Source of the DNA: Oscillospiraceae bacterium
GTDB taxonomy: Bacteria; Bacillota; Clostridia; Oscillospirales; Oscillospiraceae
NCBI GenBank assembly: GCA_017550645.1
Contig: JAFZOI010000036.1
Location: forward strand, 124,001-188,000
DNA: 64,000 nucleotides
Reading direction: 5' to 3'
Part shown: one piece after another, positions 8,817 through 16,842 of the stretch
How positions within the stretch are numbered: the first letter of the stretch is position 1
Layout: each line of letters starts with the position of its first letter
Made by a program: the position numbers and the translations under genes
Notes under the pieces: model-generated
What the model was told of the DNA's origin: nothing
Database searches by the model: none
What the model saw: the letters and a program-made list of their open reading frames with translations, nothing else

Positions 8817-8831
8817 CGCGCGGGCCCCTTT

Positions 8832-10103
8832 CTATCCTTCCTCTTCTTCCTCTTGTATCTCCTCGACCGAGATGACGACGTCATACGTTCCTATGACGCC
8901 CACATCGTCGTACCCGTCGATATAGACCTTGGCGGGCACCTGCTTGTTGCCCGTATAGGTCCCGAGGTCGGCAAGGTCGGCGTATACCCGGATGGAATAG
9001 GTGTCCACGAGCTTCACGACGCCCTCCGGTCCGCGGACCTTGACGTCGAGAAACAGCGTCTTGACCTCGGCCTGATATCCCTCGGTCACGTTGATGCAGG
9101 TTATGTTCTTGGCCTGCACGTGCTTGACCGTCAGGCCGCGGAGGTTGACCGTCACGGTCGCCTCGTTGATCTTGGAGATGTTCTCGAGCTCGTTGTTTAT
9201 CTTGATCTGATAGGTCCCCGTGTAGGTGGAGTCGAAATCGGAGAGATCGATCGCGCCGAGCGTTATCTTGTTGAGCCCGTCGAGTATCTCTGCGTCGCCG
9301 GCAAGAGTTATCTTCTTGGGCTCGATGTCGACGATGGCGTTGGACTCCTTCGCGCCGCCGCCCTCGATGATGTCGATGCTGAGCGGGATCTCCTTGTACA
9401 TCACGATCGGGACCGTCACTTCGATGAGGTTCACGTCCGTCTCCACTTCGCCGGAAACGACCGGCTGGCCGTCTTTGTCCACGAGCTCGAACGTGCGGGA
9501 CTCGGTTATGGTCTTATTGAGATTTTCCCTGTCGACGACGACGTTGGCGTGGTGTATCTGGGCGATGACCTCCTCGGGTCCGCTGACCGTCACGGAGGCG
9601 GGCGAGAATTCAAGCTGCTTGACCATGTATCCGTCGGCGGCGCCGCCGTTGAGCAGGCCGTAGACCGGGACGGGCTTGCTGCTGAGCTTGACTATCTCGA
9701 CCGGAACGTACTCGGGATCCTTGCCTATTATCAGAACGTCCTTCTCGGAAACGTTCTCCGGAAGGCGGACGTCGTATACTCTGTCGTGCGTGCCCGTCGA
9801 GCGGATATCGGTCAGGTCGACCGTCACCTCGAAGTTCTCCCTCTTCATCTTCGTCGCGAGGCTGCGCTTGCAGCGGATCGTCAGCGAGACGTTCTGCGTC
9901 CCCTGATCCTTGACGAGGAGCGACCTGTCGGCGAGGATGTCGTCGGCCCCGATAAACGTCACTGGGATATCCGTTACGGTCACGTCGATCTCGTTGTTTT
10001 CCACGTTTACCACGTAGAGCCAGAGGAAGATGGATACGAGGATCGATACGACGATGAAGAACGCGCGGCTCGTCAGTATTTTGTTGGCCTTGTTATTTTT
10101 CAT
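8832..10103 (-). CDS. cdaR: YbbR-domain protein, probable CdaA regulator CdaR
   Basis: 423 residues. One N-terminal membrane anchor (ASRAFFIVVSILVSIFLWLYVVNV region) is followed by about four extracytoplasmic YbbR repeats, each with a P-x-x-V-x-V/G-x-x-V-V-x-l pattern (for example FSPASVTVSGPEEVIAQI), and an acidic tail (EEIQEEEEEG). In Bacillus and Listeria this protein binds and modulates the diadenylate cyclase CdaA. Its start overlaps the end of cdaA by 11 bases. The usual third partner, glmM, is not within the window on this side. Confidence 0.92.
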   Translation of the reverse strand: MKNNKANKILTSRAFFIVVSILVSIFLWLYVVNVENNEIDVTVTDIPVTFIGADDILADRSLLVKDQGTQNVSLTIRCKRSLATKMKRENFEVTVDLTDIRSTGTHDRVYDVRLPENVSEKDVLIIGKDPEYVPVEIVKLSSKPVPVYGLLNGGAADGYMVKQLEFSPASVTVSGPEEVIAQIHHANVVVDRENLNKTITESRTFELVDKDGQPVVSGEVETDVNLIEVTVPIVMYKEIPLSIDIIEGGGAKESNAIVDIEPKKITLAGDAEILDGLNKITLGAIDLSDFDSTYTGTYQIKINNELENISKINEATVTVNLRGLTVKHVQAKNITCINVTEGYQAEVKTLFLDVKVRGPEGVVKLVDTYSIRVYADLADLGTYTGNKQVPAKVYIDGYDDVGVIGTYDVVISVEEIQEEEEEG

Positions 10104-10950
10104 TTTTCTTCACCTTCGCGCCCGTCTTTTTCTTCTTCTTTTCCTGCGCGGCGCCGTTATTGAGCAGCTCGTTGCTCAGGAGCTTCTCGAACAGCTCGAG
10201 CGTCAGATGGCGCTTGAGCATGCCGTCCACGGCGACGGAGATGCCGCCCGTTTCCTCCGAGACCACGACGACGACCGCGTCGCTGGCCTCGCTCATGCCT
10301 ATGCCCGCCCTGTGGCGCATGCCGAGGTCTCTGCTGAGATTCGGATTGGACGAGAGCGGGAGCATGCAGCCGGCGGCCACTATCCTCGCATTGCGTATTA
10401 TGACCGCGCCGTCATGAAGCGGCGCCTTCGGATAGAATATGTTTTTCAAAAGCTCCGCCTGCACGACGCTGTCGATGGACGTGCCGGTCTTGACTATCTC
10501 GTCGAGAGCGACCGTGCGCTCGAAGACGATTATCGCGCCCGTCTTCGTATGGGCGAGGTCCGTGCACGCGAGGACGGTCTGGTCTATGGCCGATTCGAGC
10601 TCGCGCGATACGCCGGAGCGGCTGAAGAACGAGGTATACTTCGCGCTGCCGACCTTTTCGAACATGCGCCTCAGCTCCGGCTGGAATATGACTATCAGGG
10701 CGAGCAGTCCGAGTTCGACTATCTTGCCCATGAGGAAGCTTACGACCTTCATCTCCAAAAGCGTGGCGACCCAGAGGACGATTATCACGAGGATGATGCC
10801 CCTTATCGCTCTCGCGCTGCCCGAGCGCACGATCCAGCTCAATACGCGGTATACCAGAAAGGCCACGATGACCATGTCGAGTATATCCGCTATCCCGATG
10901 GATCGGATGTTGCTCCATATAAACGATGCCGCGGTATTAATAAACTCCAT
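10093..10950 (-). CDS. cdaA: Membrane diadenylate cyclase CdaA
   Basis: Makes c-di-AMP from two ATP. 285 residues: three N-terminal transmembrane helices (about 15-95), then the DisA_N catalytic domain with the conserved DGA (PLHDGAVII) and RHR (MRHRAGIGMSE) motifs. A Lys-rich tail (EKKKKKTGAKVKKNEK) ends the protein. It leads an operon with ybbR/cdaR, with its own promoter about 80 bases upstream. c-di-AMP controls potassium, osmolyte and wall homeostasis in Firmicutes. Confidence 0.95.
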   Translation of the reverse strand: MEFINTAASFIWSNIRSIGIADILDMVIVAFLVYRVLSWIVRSGSARAIRGIILVIIVLWVATLLEMKVVSFLMGKIVELGLLALIVIFQPELRRMFEKVGSAKYTSFFSRSGVSRELESAIDQTVLACTDLAHTKTGAIIVFERTVALDEIVKTGTSIDSVVQAELLKNIFYPKAPLHDGAVIIRNARIVAAGCMLPLSSNPNLSRDLGMRHRAGIGMSEASDAVVVVVSEETGGISVAVDGMLKRHLTLELFEKLLSNELLNNGAAQEKKKKKTGAKVKKNEK

Positions 10951-10986
10951 ATCCCGGCCCCCTGTCGGCTGGTTGTCATAATCGAT

Positions 10987-10996
10987 TTATGTAAAC
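10987..10996 (+). repeat. TTATGTAAAC motif variant
   Basis: In the cdaA 5' untranslated region, between the promoter and the start codon; same core and orientation as the main motif but with A at the variable base. Confidence 0.45.
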
Positions 10997-11025
10997 CGTA
11001 TAGTTGTTCATAGTATACTAAACTA

Positions 11026-11058
11026 AGATATTATATAATATCTATTGCCGCTTGGCAA
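11026..11058 (-). promoter_or_regulatory. cdaA operon promoter with an 18-bp palindrome over the -10
   Basis: On the minus strand a -35 TTGCCA (11053-11058) and a perfect -10 TATAAT (11030-11035) are separated by 17 bases. The -10 lies within a perfect 18-bp palindrome, AGATATTATATAATATCT (11026-11043). A second, 10-bp palindrome TAGTATACTA lies at 11011-11020, near the expected transcription start. Either could be an operator. Confidence 0.7.
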
Positions 11059-11122
11059 CAGCGAAATTGTAAAATATTATGTCGAGTCCTCCGCGCGCAG
11101 CCGCGGACTTGCCGAAAAAGCG

Positions 11123-11166
11123 CAAAAAAAAGAACGGATGCACGACCTGAGCGGCGTACATCCGTT
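11123..11166 (-). terminator. Intrinsic terminator of the hisC transcript
   Basis: A 12-bp stem with one G-U pair (AACGGATGTACG with CGTGCATCCGTT, 11133-11166), followed on the minus strand by TTCTTTTTTTT. It lies just past hisC. The plus strand also has six T after the stem, so it may act both ways. Confidence 0.8.
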
Positions 11167-11181
11167 TTTTGATCTTCGCAG

Positions 11182-12252
11182 TTACGGGCGCTTTTTGCCG
11201 AGGATATCGGCTATCGCGGCGACGAGCGTCTGCATATCTTCGTCCGTTCCTATCGAAATGCGCAGTCTGTCGCTCACGCGCGGCAGGTCCCAGTAGCGGA
11301 CGAGTATGCCGCGCTCACGCAGGGCTTTGAAGAGCTCCTTCGCGGGGAATTCCGGATGCGTGACGAAGAGAAAATTGGACTTCGACTCCGTCATCTCAAA
11401 GCCGAGGCCGCGAAGGGCGGCGGCCGCGCGCTCCCTCGTCGCGATGACGCGGCGGCGGGTCGTCTCGAAATACTCCCTGTCGCGCAGGGCCGCGGCCGCT
11501 CCGGCCTGTGCGATGCGGTCGACCGTATAGGAGTTTACGCAGTTTTTGACGGTGTTGAGCGCGGCGATTATGTTCTCGCAGCCCATGGCCCAGCCCGCGC
11601 GAATGCCCGCGAGGGAATGCGCCTTGCTCAAAGTGCGAACGACGAGCAGATTGTCGTATTTTTCGATGAGCCCCGCGGCGGTCTCCGCCCCGAAGTCCAC
11701 GTACGCCTCGTCTATCAGCACGAGCCTGCCGGGATTTCCTGCGACTATGCGCTCTATGTCGGCAAGCGGCAGGGCGGCCGCAGTCGGAGCGTTGGGGTTG
11801 GCGAGCACGACTCCGCCCGGAGAGTCGATGAATCTCCCTACGGGGACGGTATAGTCCTCGTTCACGGGCACGTATTCGACGTTCGTCCCGAAGATCGCGG
11901 CGTAGACGGGATAGAAGCTGTATCCGACGTCGGGCGTCCTCGCCTTCGCTCCCGCGGCGAAAAACGCGCGGAAAGCCAGCGCGAGCACTTCGTCGCTGCC
12001 GTTGCCGGCGAAGATGCGCGTCCTCGGAAGCCCCGTGAACTCGGCTATCGCGTCCACGAGAAGTCCGCACTCCCCGTCCGGATAGAGCCTCAGGTCGGCG
12101 TTGGCGGCGGCGATCACGGCCTCTATCGCCTTCGGAGACGGCGGATAGGGGTTTTCATTCGTATTGAGCTTGATATATCGCCTGTCCTTCGGCTGTTCGC
12201 CGGGGACGTAGGGCTTCATATTCACAAGGTCGCTGCTCCACATCTCTTTCAT
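11182..12252 (-). CDS. hisC: Histidinol-phosphate aminotransferase family (PLP-dependent)
   Basis: 356 residues, fold-type I aminotransferase. Seen: IKLNTNENPYPPSPKAIEAV near the N-terminus, the cofactor region FAGNGSDEVL, the Asp/Tyr block VLIDEAYVDFG, the PLP lysine in RTLSKAHSLAGIRAGW, and the C-terminal Arg in DRLRISIGT. HisC catalyses step 7 of histidine synthesis. No other his gene is in the window, so another role for a HisC-like enzyme (for example aromatic amino acid transamination) cannot be excluded. I set the start at MKEMW; a longer open frame upstream overlaps the DUF951 gene and has no family character. Confidence 0.9.
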   Translation of the reverse strand: MKEMWSSDLVNMKPYVPGEQPKDRRYIKLNTNENPYPPSPKAIEAVIAAANADLRLYPDGECGLLVDAIAEFTGLPRTRIFAGNGSDEVLALAFRAFFAAGAKARTPDVGYSFYPVYAAIFGTNVEYVPVNEDYTVPVGRFIDSPGGVVLANPNAPTAAALPLADIERIVAGNPGRLVLIDEAYVDFGAETAAGLIEKYDNLLVVRTLSKAHSLAGIRAGWAMGCENIIAALNTVKNCVNSYTVDRIAQAGAAAALRDREYFETTRRRVIATRERAAAALRGLGFEMTESKSNFLFVTHPEFPAKELFKALRERGILVRYWDLPRVSDRLRISIGTDEDMQTLVAAIADILGKKRP

Positions 12253-12443
12253 TGCTGAGTTCCTTCCGTCTGCAAAAGCTTTTTGACGCTCTTTTCCGCC
12301 TTGAAGCGCGGCACCATGACCTCGCGCCCGCACTTGAGGCATCTGAGTTTGAAATCCATGCCCACGCGGAGCACGGCCCACCTGTCGCCCCCGCAGGGAT
12401 GGGTCTTTTTCGTTATGATGACGTCGCCCACGTTTATCTGCAT
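12249..12443 (-). CDS. DUF951 family small protein
   Basis: 64 residues. The DUF951 pattern is clear: VGDVIITKKTHPCGG, WAVLRVGMDFKLRC and CLKCGREVMVPR, with three cysteines (CGG, CLKC) that may bind zinc. The family is common in Firmicutes and its function is unknown. It overlaps hisC by 4 bases at the ATGA junction and presumably shares its transcript. Confidence 0.9.
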   Translation of the reverse strand: MQINVGDVIITKKTHPCGGDRWAVLRVGMDFKLRCLKCGREVMVPRFKAEKSVKKLLQTEGTQQ

Positions 12444-12507
12444 CGCTTCAACATGATCCTTACGTTTATTTTCCGGCCTCCCGGGGCAAACTGAAGAAAA
12501 AGCCCTT

Positions 12508-12526
12508 GGAGGAAATTATGTCAACC
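12508..12526 (+). promoter_or_regulatory. Ribosome-binding site and start region overlapped by a motif copy
   Basis: GGAGG at 12508-12512 lies 5 bases before the ATG at 12518. The ATG and the next two codons (TCA ACC) are part of the repeated 12-bp motif at 12515-12526. This spacing fixes the start of the following gene at 12518 rather than the in-frame ATG at 12506. Confidence 0.7.
12515..12526 (+). repeat. Repeated 12-bp motif ATTATGTCAACC, copy 2
   Basis: Exact copy spanning the start codon of the 12518 gene (ATG-TCA-ACC, M-S-T). Confidence 0.7.
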
Positions 12527-12877
12527 AATATGCACATCTCTTTTGAGGATCCCGACCGCGCCGAGCTCGCTCTCGGAGCCCTGCGCAGGGCGGGGATAGC
12601 CTTCCGCGTCTCGGAGCCGGAAGACGGGCGGAGCGGCGGCGCTCCCGTGAGCGGCGAATACTGCGCAAACATGTTCTTCCCGCACTCGGCGACGCTCGCC
12701 GGAGACCGCGATCAGTCCCTCACGGCGAGCTTTCTCGGGAGCCGCGCCGTCGTCGAATTCGCACAGGCGCCCTTCCCCGTCAGGGGCAGCGTCCGCCTCG
12801 ATATCAGCGTAGCCGACGAGAAGGCCGGAGACGCGCTGCGCATACTGAGAAACCGCGGCGGCTACGACGCTCACTGA
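12518..12877 (+). CDS. Conserved-looking small protein of unknown function
   Basis: 119 residues, lone plus-strand gene between DUF951 and rarA. Its two ends share an alternating strand-helix pattern (HISFEDPDRAELALGALRRAGIAF at the start; RLDISVADEKAGDALRILRNRGG at the end), so a ferredoxin-like or ACT-like alpha/beta fold is plausible. No catalytic motif and no signal peptide. It converges on rarA with a 7-base overlap of coding ends. I do not recognise a family. A reverse-strand frame of similar length lacks a ribosome-binding site and is judged a shadow. Confidence 0.7.
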   Translation: MSTNMHISFEDPDRAELALGALRRAGIAFRVSEPEDGRSGGAPVSGEYCANMFFPHSATLAGDRDQSLTASFLGSRAVVEFAQAPFPVRGSVRLDISVADEKAGDALRILRNRGGYDAH

Positions 12878-14139
12878 TCGCCCTTGATGAGATCCCAGTA
12901 GGCCTTTGCGGCCTGTTCGGTCTTGTTCTCGCCGTATTTATAATACACGGCGTCCTTGAGCGCGTCGGGCAGATACTGCTGCCGGACGTAGTGGTTCGGG
13001 AAGTCGTGCGGATACTTGTATTTGGCCGCGTCGCGTACCTCCGCGCCGTCGGCGTGCACGTTCTGCAGCTGGCGCGGGACGTCGCCCGTTTTGCCTCTGC
13101 GAATGTCGGCAGAGGCGGCCTCTATGGCCTTGGCGGCGCTGTTGGATTTCGGCGCGGTCGCGAGCAGTATGACCGCCTCGGCAAGCGGTATGCTCGCCTC
13201 GGGAAGCCCGAGCTGGAGCGCGCTGTCGACGCAGGCCTTGACTATGGCGGCGGCCGTCGGATAGGCAAGGCCTATATCCTCGGAAGCTATGACGAGGAGC
13301 CGTCTGCAGGGCGAGAGCAGGTCCCCCGCCTCGAGCAGTCTGGCCAGATAGTGGAGCCCCGCGTCCGGGTCCGAGCCGCGAATGGACTTTTGCAGGGCGG
13401 AGATGATGTCGTAGTGCGCGTCGCCGTCGCGGTCGTAGCGCATGGCGCTCTTCTGGGCGACCGCTTCCGCGTCGGCGAGGGTCAGGCTGAGCGCGCCGCT
13501 CTCGTCGGCGCGGGCGCCGTAAAACAGCAGCTCGACGGCGTTTATCGCCTTGCGCACGTCGCCTACGCAACCGTAGGCTATCTTCTCGACGAGGCCCTCT
13601 TCGAGCTTCGCCGCGACGCCCTGCTTCTGCTCCATGAACCGTATCGCGCGCTCGACTGCGGGGACGGTGTCCTCCGGCGAGAGCGCCTTGAATTCGAAGA
13701 CCGTGCTGCGGCTGAGGATAGCGTTATAGACGTAAAAATACGGGTTTTCGGTCGTCGAAGCGACAAGGCTTATCTTGCCGTTTTCGATATATTCCAGCAG
13801 CGACTGCTGCTGTTTTTTCGAGAAATACTGTATCTCGTCGAGGTAAAGGAGAATGCCGTTCGGAGCGAGCATCGTGTCCACGTCGCCGATGACGGCCTTA
13901 ATGTCCGCCACGCCCGCGGTCGTCGCGTTGAGCTTGCGCAGGGCGCGCTTCGTCTCGCGCGCGATGATGCCGGCGACGGTGCTCTTCCCCGTCCCCGACG
14001 GGCCGTAGAAGATGAGATTGGGCACGTTCCCGCTCTCGATTATACGGCGGAGCATACCGTTTTCGCCGAGGATATGCTTTTGTCCGACGACGTCGTCAAG
14101 GCTCTGCGGCCTGAGTTCGTCCGCCAGCGGTCTTATCAT
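12871..14139 (-). CDS. rarA: Replication-associated recombination protein RarA (MgsA) AAA+ ATPase
   Basis: 422 residues. N-terminus RPLADELRPQSLDDVVGQKHI, Walker A YGPSGTGKST, Walker B LLYLDEIQYFSKKQQQ (usually DEIHRF), sensor 1 ASTTENPYF and the C-terminal clamp-loader-like and tetramerisation domain (RGSDPDAGLHYLARLL; EDIGLAYP). It acts at stalled forks with RecA and SSB. The Shine-Dalgarno GAGAGG and the ATG are separated by the motif copy at 14140-14151. It is divergent from nth. Confidence 0.95.
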   Translation of the reverse strand: MIRPLADELRPQSLDDVVGQKHILGENGMLRRIIESGNVPNLIFYGPSGTGKSTVAGIIARETKRALRKLNATTAGVADIKAVIGDVDTMLAPNGILLYLDEIQYFSKKQQQSLLEYIENGKISLVASTTENPYFYVYNAILSRSTVFEFKALSPEDTVPAVERAIRFMEQKQGVAAKLEEGLVEKIAYGCVGDVRKAINAVELLFYGARADESGALSLTLADAEAVAQKSAMRYDRDGDAHYDIISALQKSIRGSDPDAGLHYLARLLEAGDLLSPCRRLLVIASEDIGLAYPTAAAIVKACVDSALQLGLPEASIPLAEAVILLATAPKSNSAAKAIEAASADIRRGKTGDVPRQLQNVHADGAEVRDAAKYKYPHDFPNHYVRQQYLPDALKDAVYYKYGENKTEQAAKAYWDLIKGDQ

Positions 14140-14151
14140 ATTATGTCAACC
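14140..14151 (+). repeat. Repeated 12-bp motif ATTATGTCAACC, copy 3
   Basis: Exact copy in the rarA/nth divergent region. On the rarA strand it reads GGTTGACATAAT and lies directly between Shine-Dalgarno and start codon. Although it contains TTGACA, it is far too close to the ATG to be a -35 box for rarA. Confidence 0.7.
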
Positions 14152-14271
14152 TCTCTTGTGCTCCAAAAGCGTTCTCCGCGCTTTTTTCGGGGCTCGACAG
14201 CGAGCCGGCTCATGGTGTATAATGGGTGCATGAAAGAGGCGGGAACGACCCGCCCGCACGGGGGAAAAGAC

Positions 14272-14913
14272 ATGGGAAAGAACGCTGAAAAAGCGCGGGC
14301 GGCGAAGATAGTCGCCCTGCTCAAAGAGGAATATCCGGAAGCTGAATGTTCGCTTACATACGGTGTCGACTGGCAGCTGCTCTTCGCAACGCGCCTCTCG
14401 GCGCAGTGCACGGACGAGCGCGTCAATATGATAACTCCGGAGCTATTCTCCCGCTGGCCGACACTTGAAGCGATGGCGGCGGCGGACATCGGAGAGCTCG
14501 AGCAGGTCATCCATTCCTGCGGCTTTTTCCGCTCGAAGGCGCGCGATATAAAGGCCTGCTCCGCCGCTTTGCTCGAAAAGCACGGGGGCGTCGTTCCCGA
14601 CACGATGGAGGAGCTTCTCGCCCTGCCCGGAGTCGGGCGCAAGACGGCGAATCTCATCCTCGGGGACATTTACGGCAAGCCCGCCATCGTCGCCGACACG
14701 CACTGCATACGCATCTCCAACAAGCTCGGTCTCGCGCATACGAAGGACCCGCACGGGGTCGAAAACGAGCTTCGCGAGCTCATAGAGCCTTCTGAGGGCA
14801 ACAACTTCTGCCACAGGCTCGTCCTTCACGGGCGCGCGGTATGCTCGGCGCGGTCGCCCGCCTGCGATAAGTGTGTGCTCGCGCCGCTGTGCCCGGGAAA
14901 AGCTAACGGCTGA
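14272..14913 (+). CDS. nth: Endonuclease III, base-excision repair glycosylase/AP lyase
   Basis: 213 residues with start at MGKNAEK. Shows the helix-hairpin-helix LLALPGVGRKTANLIL with the catalytic Lys, the catalytic Asp in VADTHCIRISNKLG, and a C-terminal [4Fe-4S] ligand set with C-x6-C-x2-C-x5-C spacing (CSARSPACDKCVLAPLC). It removes oxidised pyrimidines. The open frame continues upstream into sequence that is antisense to rarA; an in-frame ATG at 14230 is an alternative start. Its 3' end overlaps the convergent neighbour by 11 bases. Confidence 0.95.
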   Translation: MGKNAEKARAAKIVALLKEEYPEAECSLTYGVDWQLLFATRLSAQCTDERVNMITPELFSRWPTLEAMAAADIGELEQVIHSCGFFRSKARDIKACSAALLEKHGGVVPDTMEELLALPGVGRKTANLILGDIYGKPAIVADTHCIRISNKLGLAHTKDPHGVENELRELIEPSEGNNFCHRLVLHGRAVCSARSPACDKCVLAPLCPGKANG

Positions 14914-15634
14914 GCATGGTCTCCACTCTCGCGAGGTCCTCCTCGTTGTTGACTCCGAGGAGCTGATCCCCGAGCGGCATGGCGAACGCTCCGACGCGGA
15001 GACCCGCCTTTTTGATGAGCTCAGGCAGGTCGGTCAGATAAAACTCGCCCTGCGCGTTTTCGTTGCGCAGCTTTCCGAGCGCGTCGAGCATGGGGCCGGC
15101 CTTAAAGACGTAGACCCCGCTGTTATACTCGCGCACGAGGTCCTGCTCGGGAGTGCAGTCCTTCTGCTCGACTATCCTCTCAAATTCCCCGTCCTTGCCG
15201 CGGATTATGCGGCCGAACGCCATTTTTTCATCGTAAACGCCTGTAAGTACCGTGCAGGCGTTTTCTTTTTTCGCGTGTTCCCTCGCAAGGGCCTCGTAGG
15301 TCTCGCGCCGCAGCATGGGCATATCGCCGCAGCAGACGAGCACGTCCGTCTCCGGAGAGAGTATCTCGCCCTTCGCGCAGGCGAGCGCGTGCCCCGTCCC
15401 GAGCTGCTCCTCCTGAGCGGCGAAGCGATAGCCCGGGAAGGCCTCGATTATCTGCTCGCGCTTATAGCCGACGACTATTACCGTCTTTTCCGGCTCTATG
15501 AAATCCAGCGCGTCGAGCACATACGCGAGCAGCGGTCTTCCCGCCGCAAGGCGCATGACCTTCGCTATGCCGGTCTTCTCGGAGCCGAGCCTTTTCCCTT
15601 TCCCGGCCGCGAGAACTACTGCCATCATATCCAT
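14903..15634 (-). CDS. Sugar-1-phosphate nucleotidyltransferase, GlmU N-domain type
   Basis: 243 residues. The nucleotide-binding signature AVVLAAGKGKRLGS is followed by PLLAYVLDALDF, the LGTGHALACA and VCCGDMPML blocks and DLVREYNSGVYVFKA, closest to the uridyltransferase half of GlmU. The left-handed beta-helix acetyltransferase half is absent, so it cannot be a complete GlmU. It could make UDP-GlcNAc or another NDP-sugar. Shine-Dalgarno AGGAGG precedes the ATG and overlaps the end of the upstream gene, so it is in the tyrS-capA transcript or a sub-operon. Confidence 0.88.
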   Translation of the reverse strand: MDMMAVVLAAGKGKRLGSEKTGIAKVMRLAAGRPLLAYVLDALDFIEPEKTVIVVGYKREQIIEAFPGYRFAAQEEQLGTGHALACAKGEILSPETDVLVCCGDMPMLRRETYEALAREHAKKENACTVLTGVYDEKMAFGRIIRGKDGEFERIVEQKDCTPEQDLVREYNSGVYVFKAGPMLDALGKLRNENAQGEFYLTDLPELIKKAGLRVGAFAMPLGDQLLGVNNEEDLARVETMLSR

Positions 15635-15635
15635 A

Positions 15636-16760
15636 TTATCCTCCTTGATCGAGCCTCGACGTCTCGAGCATGACGCGAACGTCGAAGCCTCCGCGCCTTA
15701 TGAGCTCGAGCATGCCCTCAAGCGTGCGCGGGCTCTCTTCATCCGTCTTGATTATCACAGTCGCGGTATCGGTCGCCGCGAGAAGCTTAGTCGTCTCCTC
15801 GAGCATACCGGACGCTCTGTCCTTTGAAAGCACGTCTGCGTCTCCGGCGAAGCAGAGGCGCAGTCCCGCCTCCTCCGCGGCGGCTCCGTCCCCTGCGGCA
15901 GAGGCGGCAAGCAGCGTGCGCGAGACGGTATGGCGCAGCAGAGCCTGCGAGGCGGCGCGCCATTCGGCGGCCTCATCCTCGCCCTCGGCGAGCAGGCCTA
16001 CGCTATGCCCCTGCCCCATTATGCGTCTCACGAGATCGGGCGAGGCGTCCATGTCCTCGGCCGAGAGGAAAAAGCACGCCCTCGCCTCATAGCGGTCGAG
16101 CAGGTCGAGCTGCTCCGGCGTTATCTCCCCGTCGAGGCCCGTTATCGCCACGTAGACGCTGACGTCTCCGTAGTATATCGGCGTTGGGGTCGGAGTCGGC
16201 GTCGGAGTCGGCGTCACGGAGGGCGTAGGCGTGGCCACGGCTTCCTCATATCGGTTTAGCCTGCTGCGCATGGCCGATTCCGCGGCGTCGGTAAATACGG
16301 CGTCGCTGAGCACGTCGCCGTATTTTATGCGCACTATCGGCGCGACGGGCGACGAGGTTATATAGCTGAAAGTGAAGCCGAAATACACGCACACGAAATC
16401 CAGCGGTACGTATATGCGTCCGTTTAAGTATACGGGCTTTATATTGTTGTAGAAGTTTTCGTCCTGATCCTGAACGGTGTCGTCGGCAACGCTGAACTTG
16501 AGTGATTTCCCGTCCTTATACAGAAATATCTGCTGGCGCGACTGGGCCATTATGACACCGAGCGACGATCCGGCAAAGATTGATCCCGGAACGAATATCC
16601 TCCCGTCGATGAACGCGGGCTGAGTGTCGGGCGCGAGGTCGAGTATCTCGTTGTTGATAACCGTGAATACGACGGCTTCCGCTCTCGGCACGAGGGCAAA
16701 AAGCAGGATCGATACGCCGAGTATCAGCGCGGCCGCCGCGGACGCGATCTTTTTTGCCAT
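15636..16760 (-). CDS. Secreted stalk-domain protein with a degenerate polysaccharide-deacetylase fold
   Basis: 374 residues. A signal peptide (AAAALILGVSILLFALVPRAEA) precedes a copper-amine-oxidase-N-like stalk domain of the kind Clostridia use for surface attachment (IDGRIFVPGSIFAGSSLG; LNGRIYVPLDFVCVYFGF). A Thr-Pro linker follows (about 178-192). The last 180 residues follow the NodB deacetylase plan (VYVAITGLDGEITPEQLDLL; ARACFFLS; GHSVGLLAEG). The TFDDG metal-binding Asp pair and the HSxxH motif are not preserved, so it probably lacks hydrolase activity and may bind glycan. GGAGGGATGTAA precedes the ATG. Confidence 0.82.
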   Translation of the reverse strand: MAKKIASAAAALILGVSILLFALVPRAEAVVFTVINNEILDLAPDTQPAFIDGRIFVPGSIFAGSSLGVIMAQSRQQIFLYKDGKSLKFSVADDTVQDQDENFYNNIKPVYLNGRIYVPLDFVCVYFGFTFSYITSSPVAPIVRIKYGDVLSDAVFTDAAESAMRSRLNRYEEAVATPTPSVTPTPTPTPTPTPIYYGDVSVYVAITGLDGEITPEQLDLLDRYEARACFFLSAEDMDASPDLVRRIMGQGHSVGLLAEGEDEAAEWRAASQALLRHTVSRTLLAASAAGDGAAAEEAGLRLCFAGDADVLSKDRASGMLEETTKLLAATDTATVIIKTDEESPRTLEGMLELIRRGGFDVRVMLETSRLDQGG

Positions 16761-16842
16761 TTACATCCCTCCGTCAGGACGCTTCAGCGCCGAAATGACG
16801 CTGAAAAGCCGTTTCTCTCAGGTCCGGTCGGAAAAATCGTTC

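Noticed and set aside
12521..12874. A 117-codon minus-strand frame opposite the small plus-strand gene
   Set aside because: No Shine-Dalgarno near its start, whereas the plus-strand gene has GGAGG at the right distance and a structured alpha/beta pattern.
14140..14151. TTGACATAAT near rarA as a sigma-A promoter -35
   Set aside because: It lies directly before the rarA start codon, with no room for a -10 and leader, and the same sequence recurs inside coding regions.
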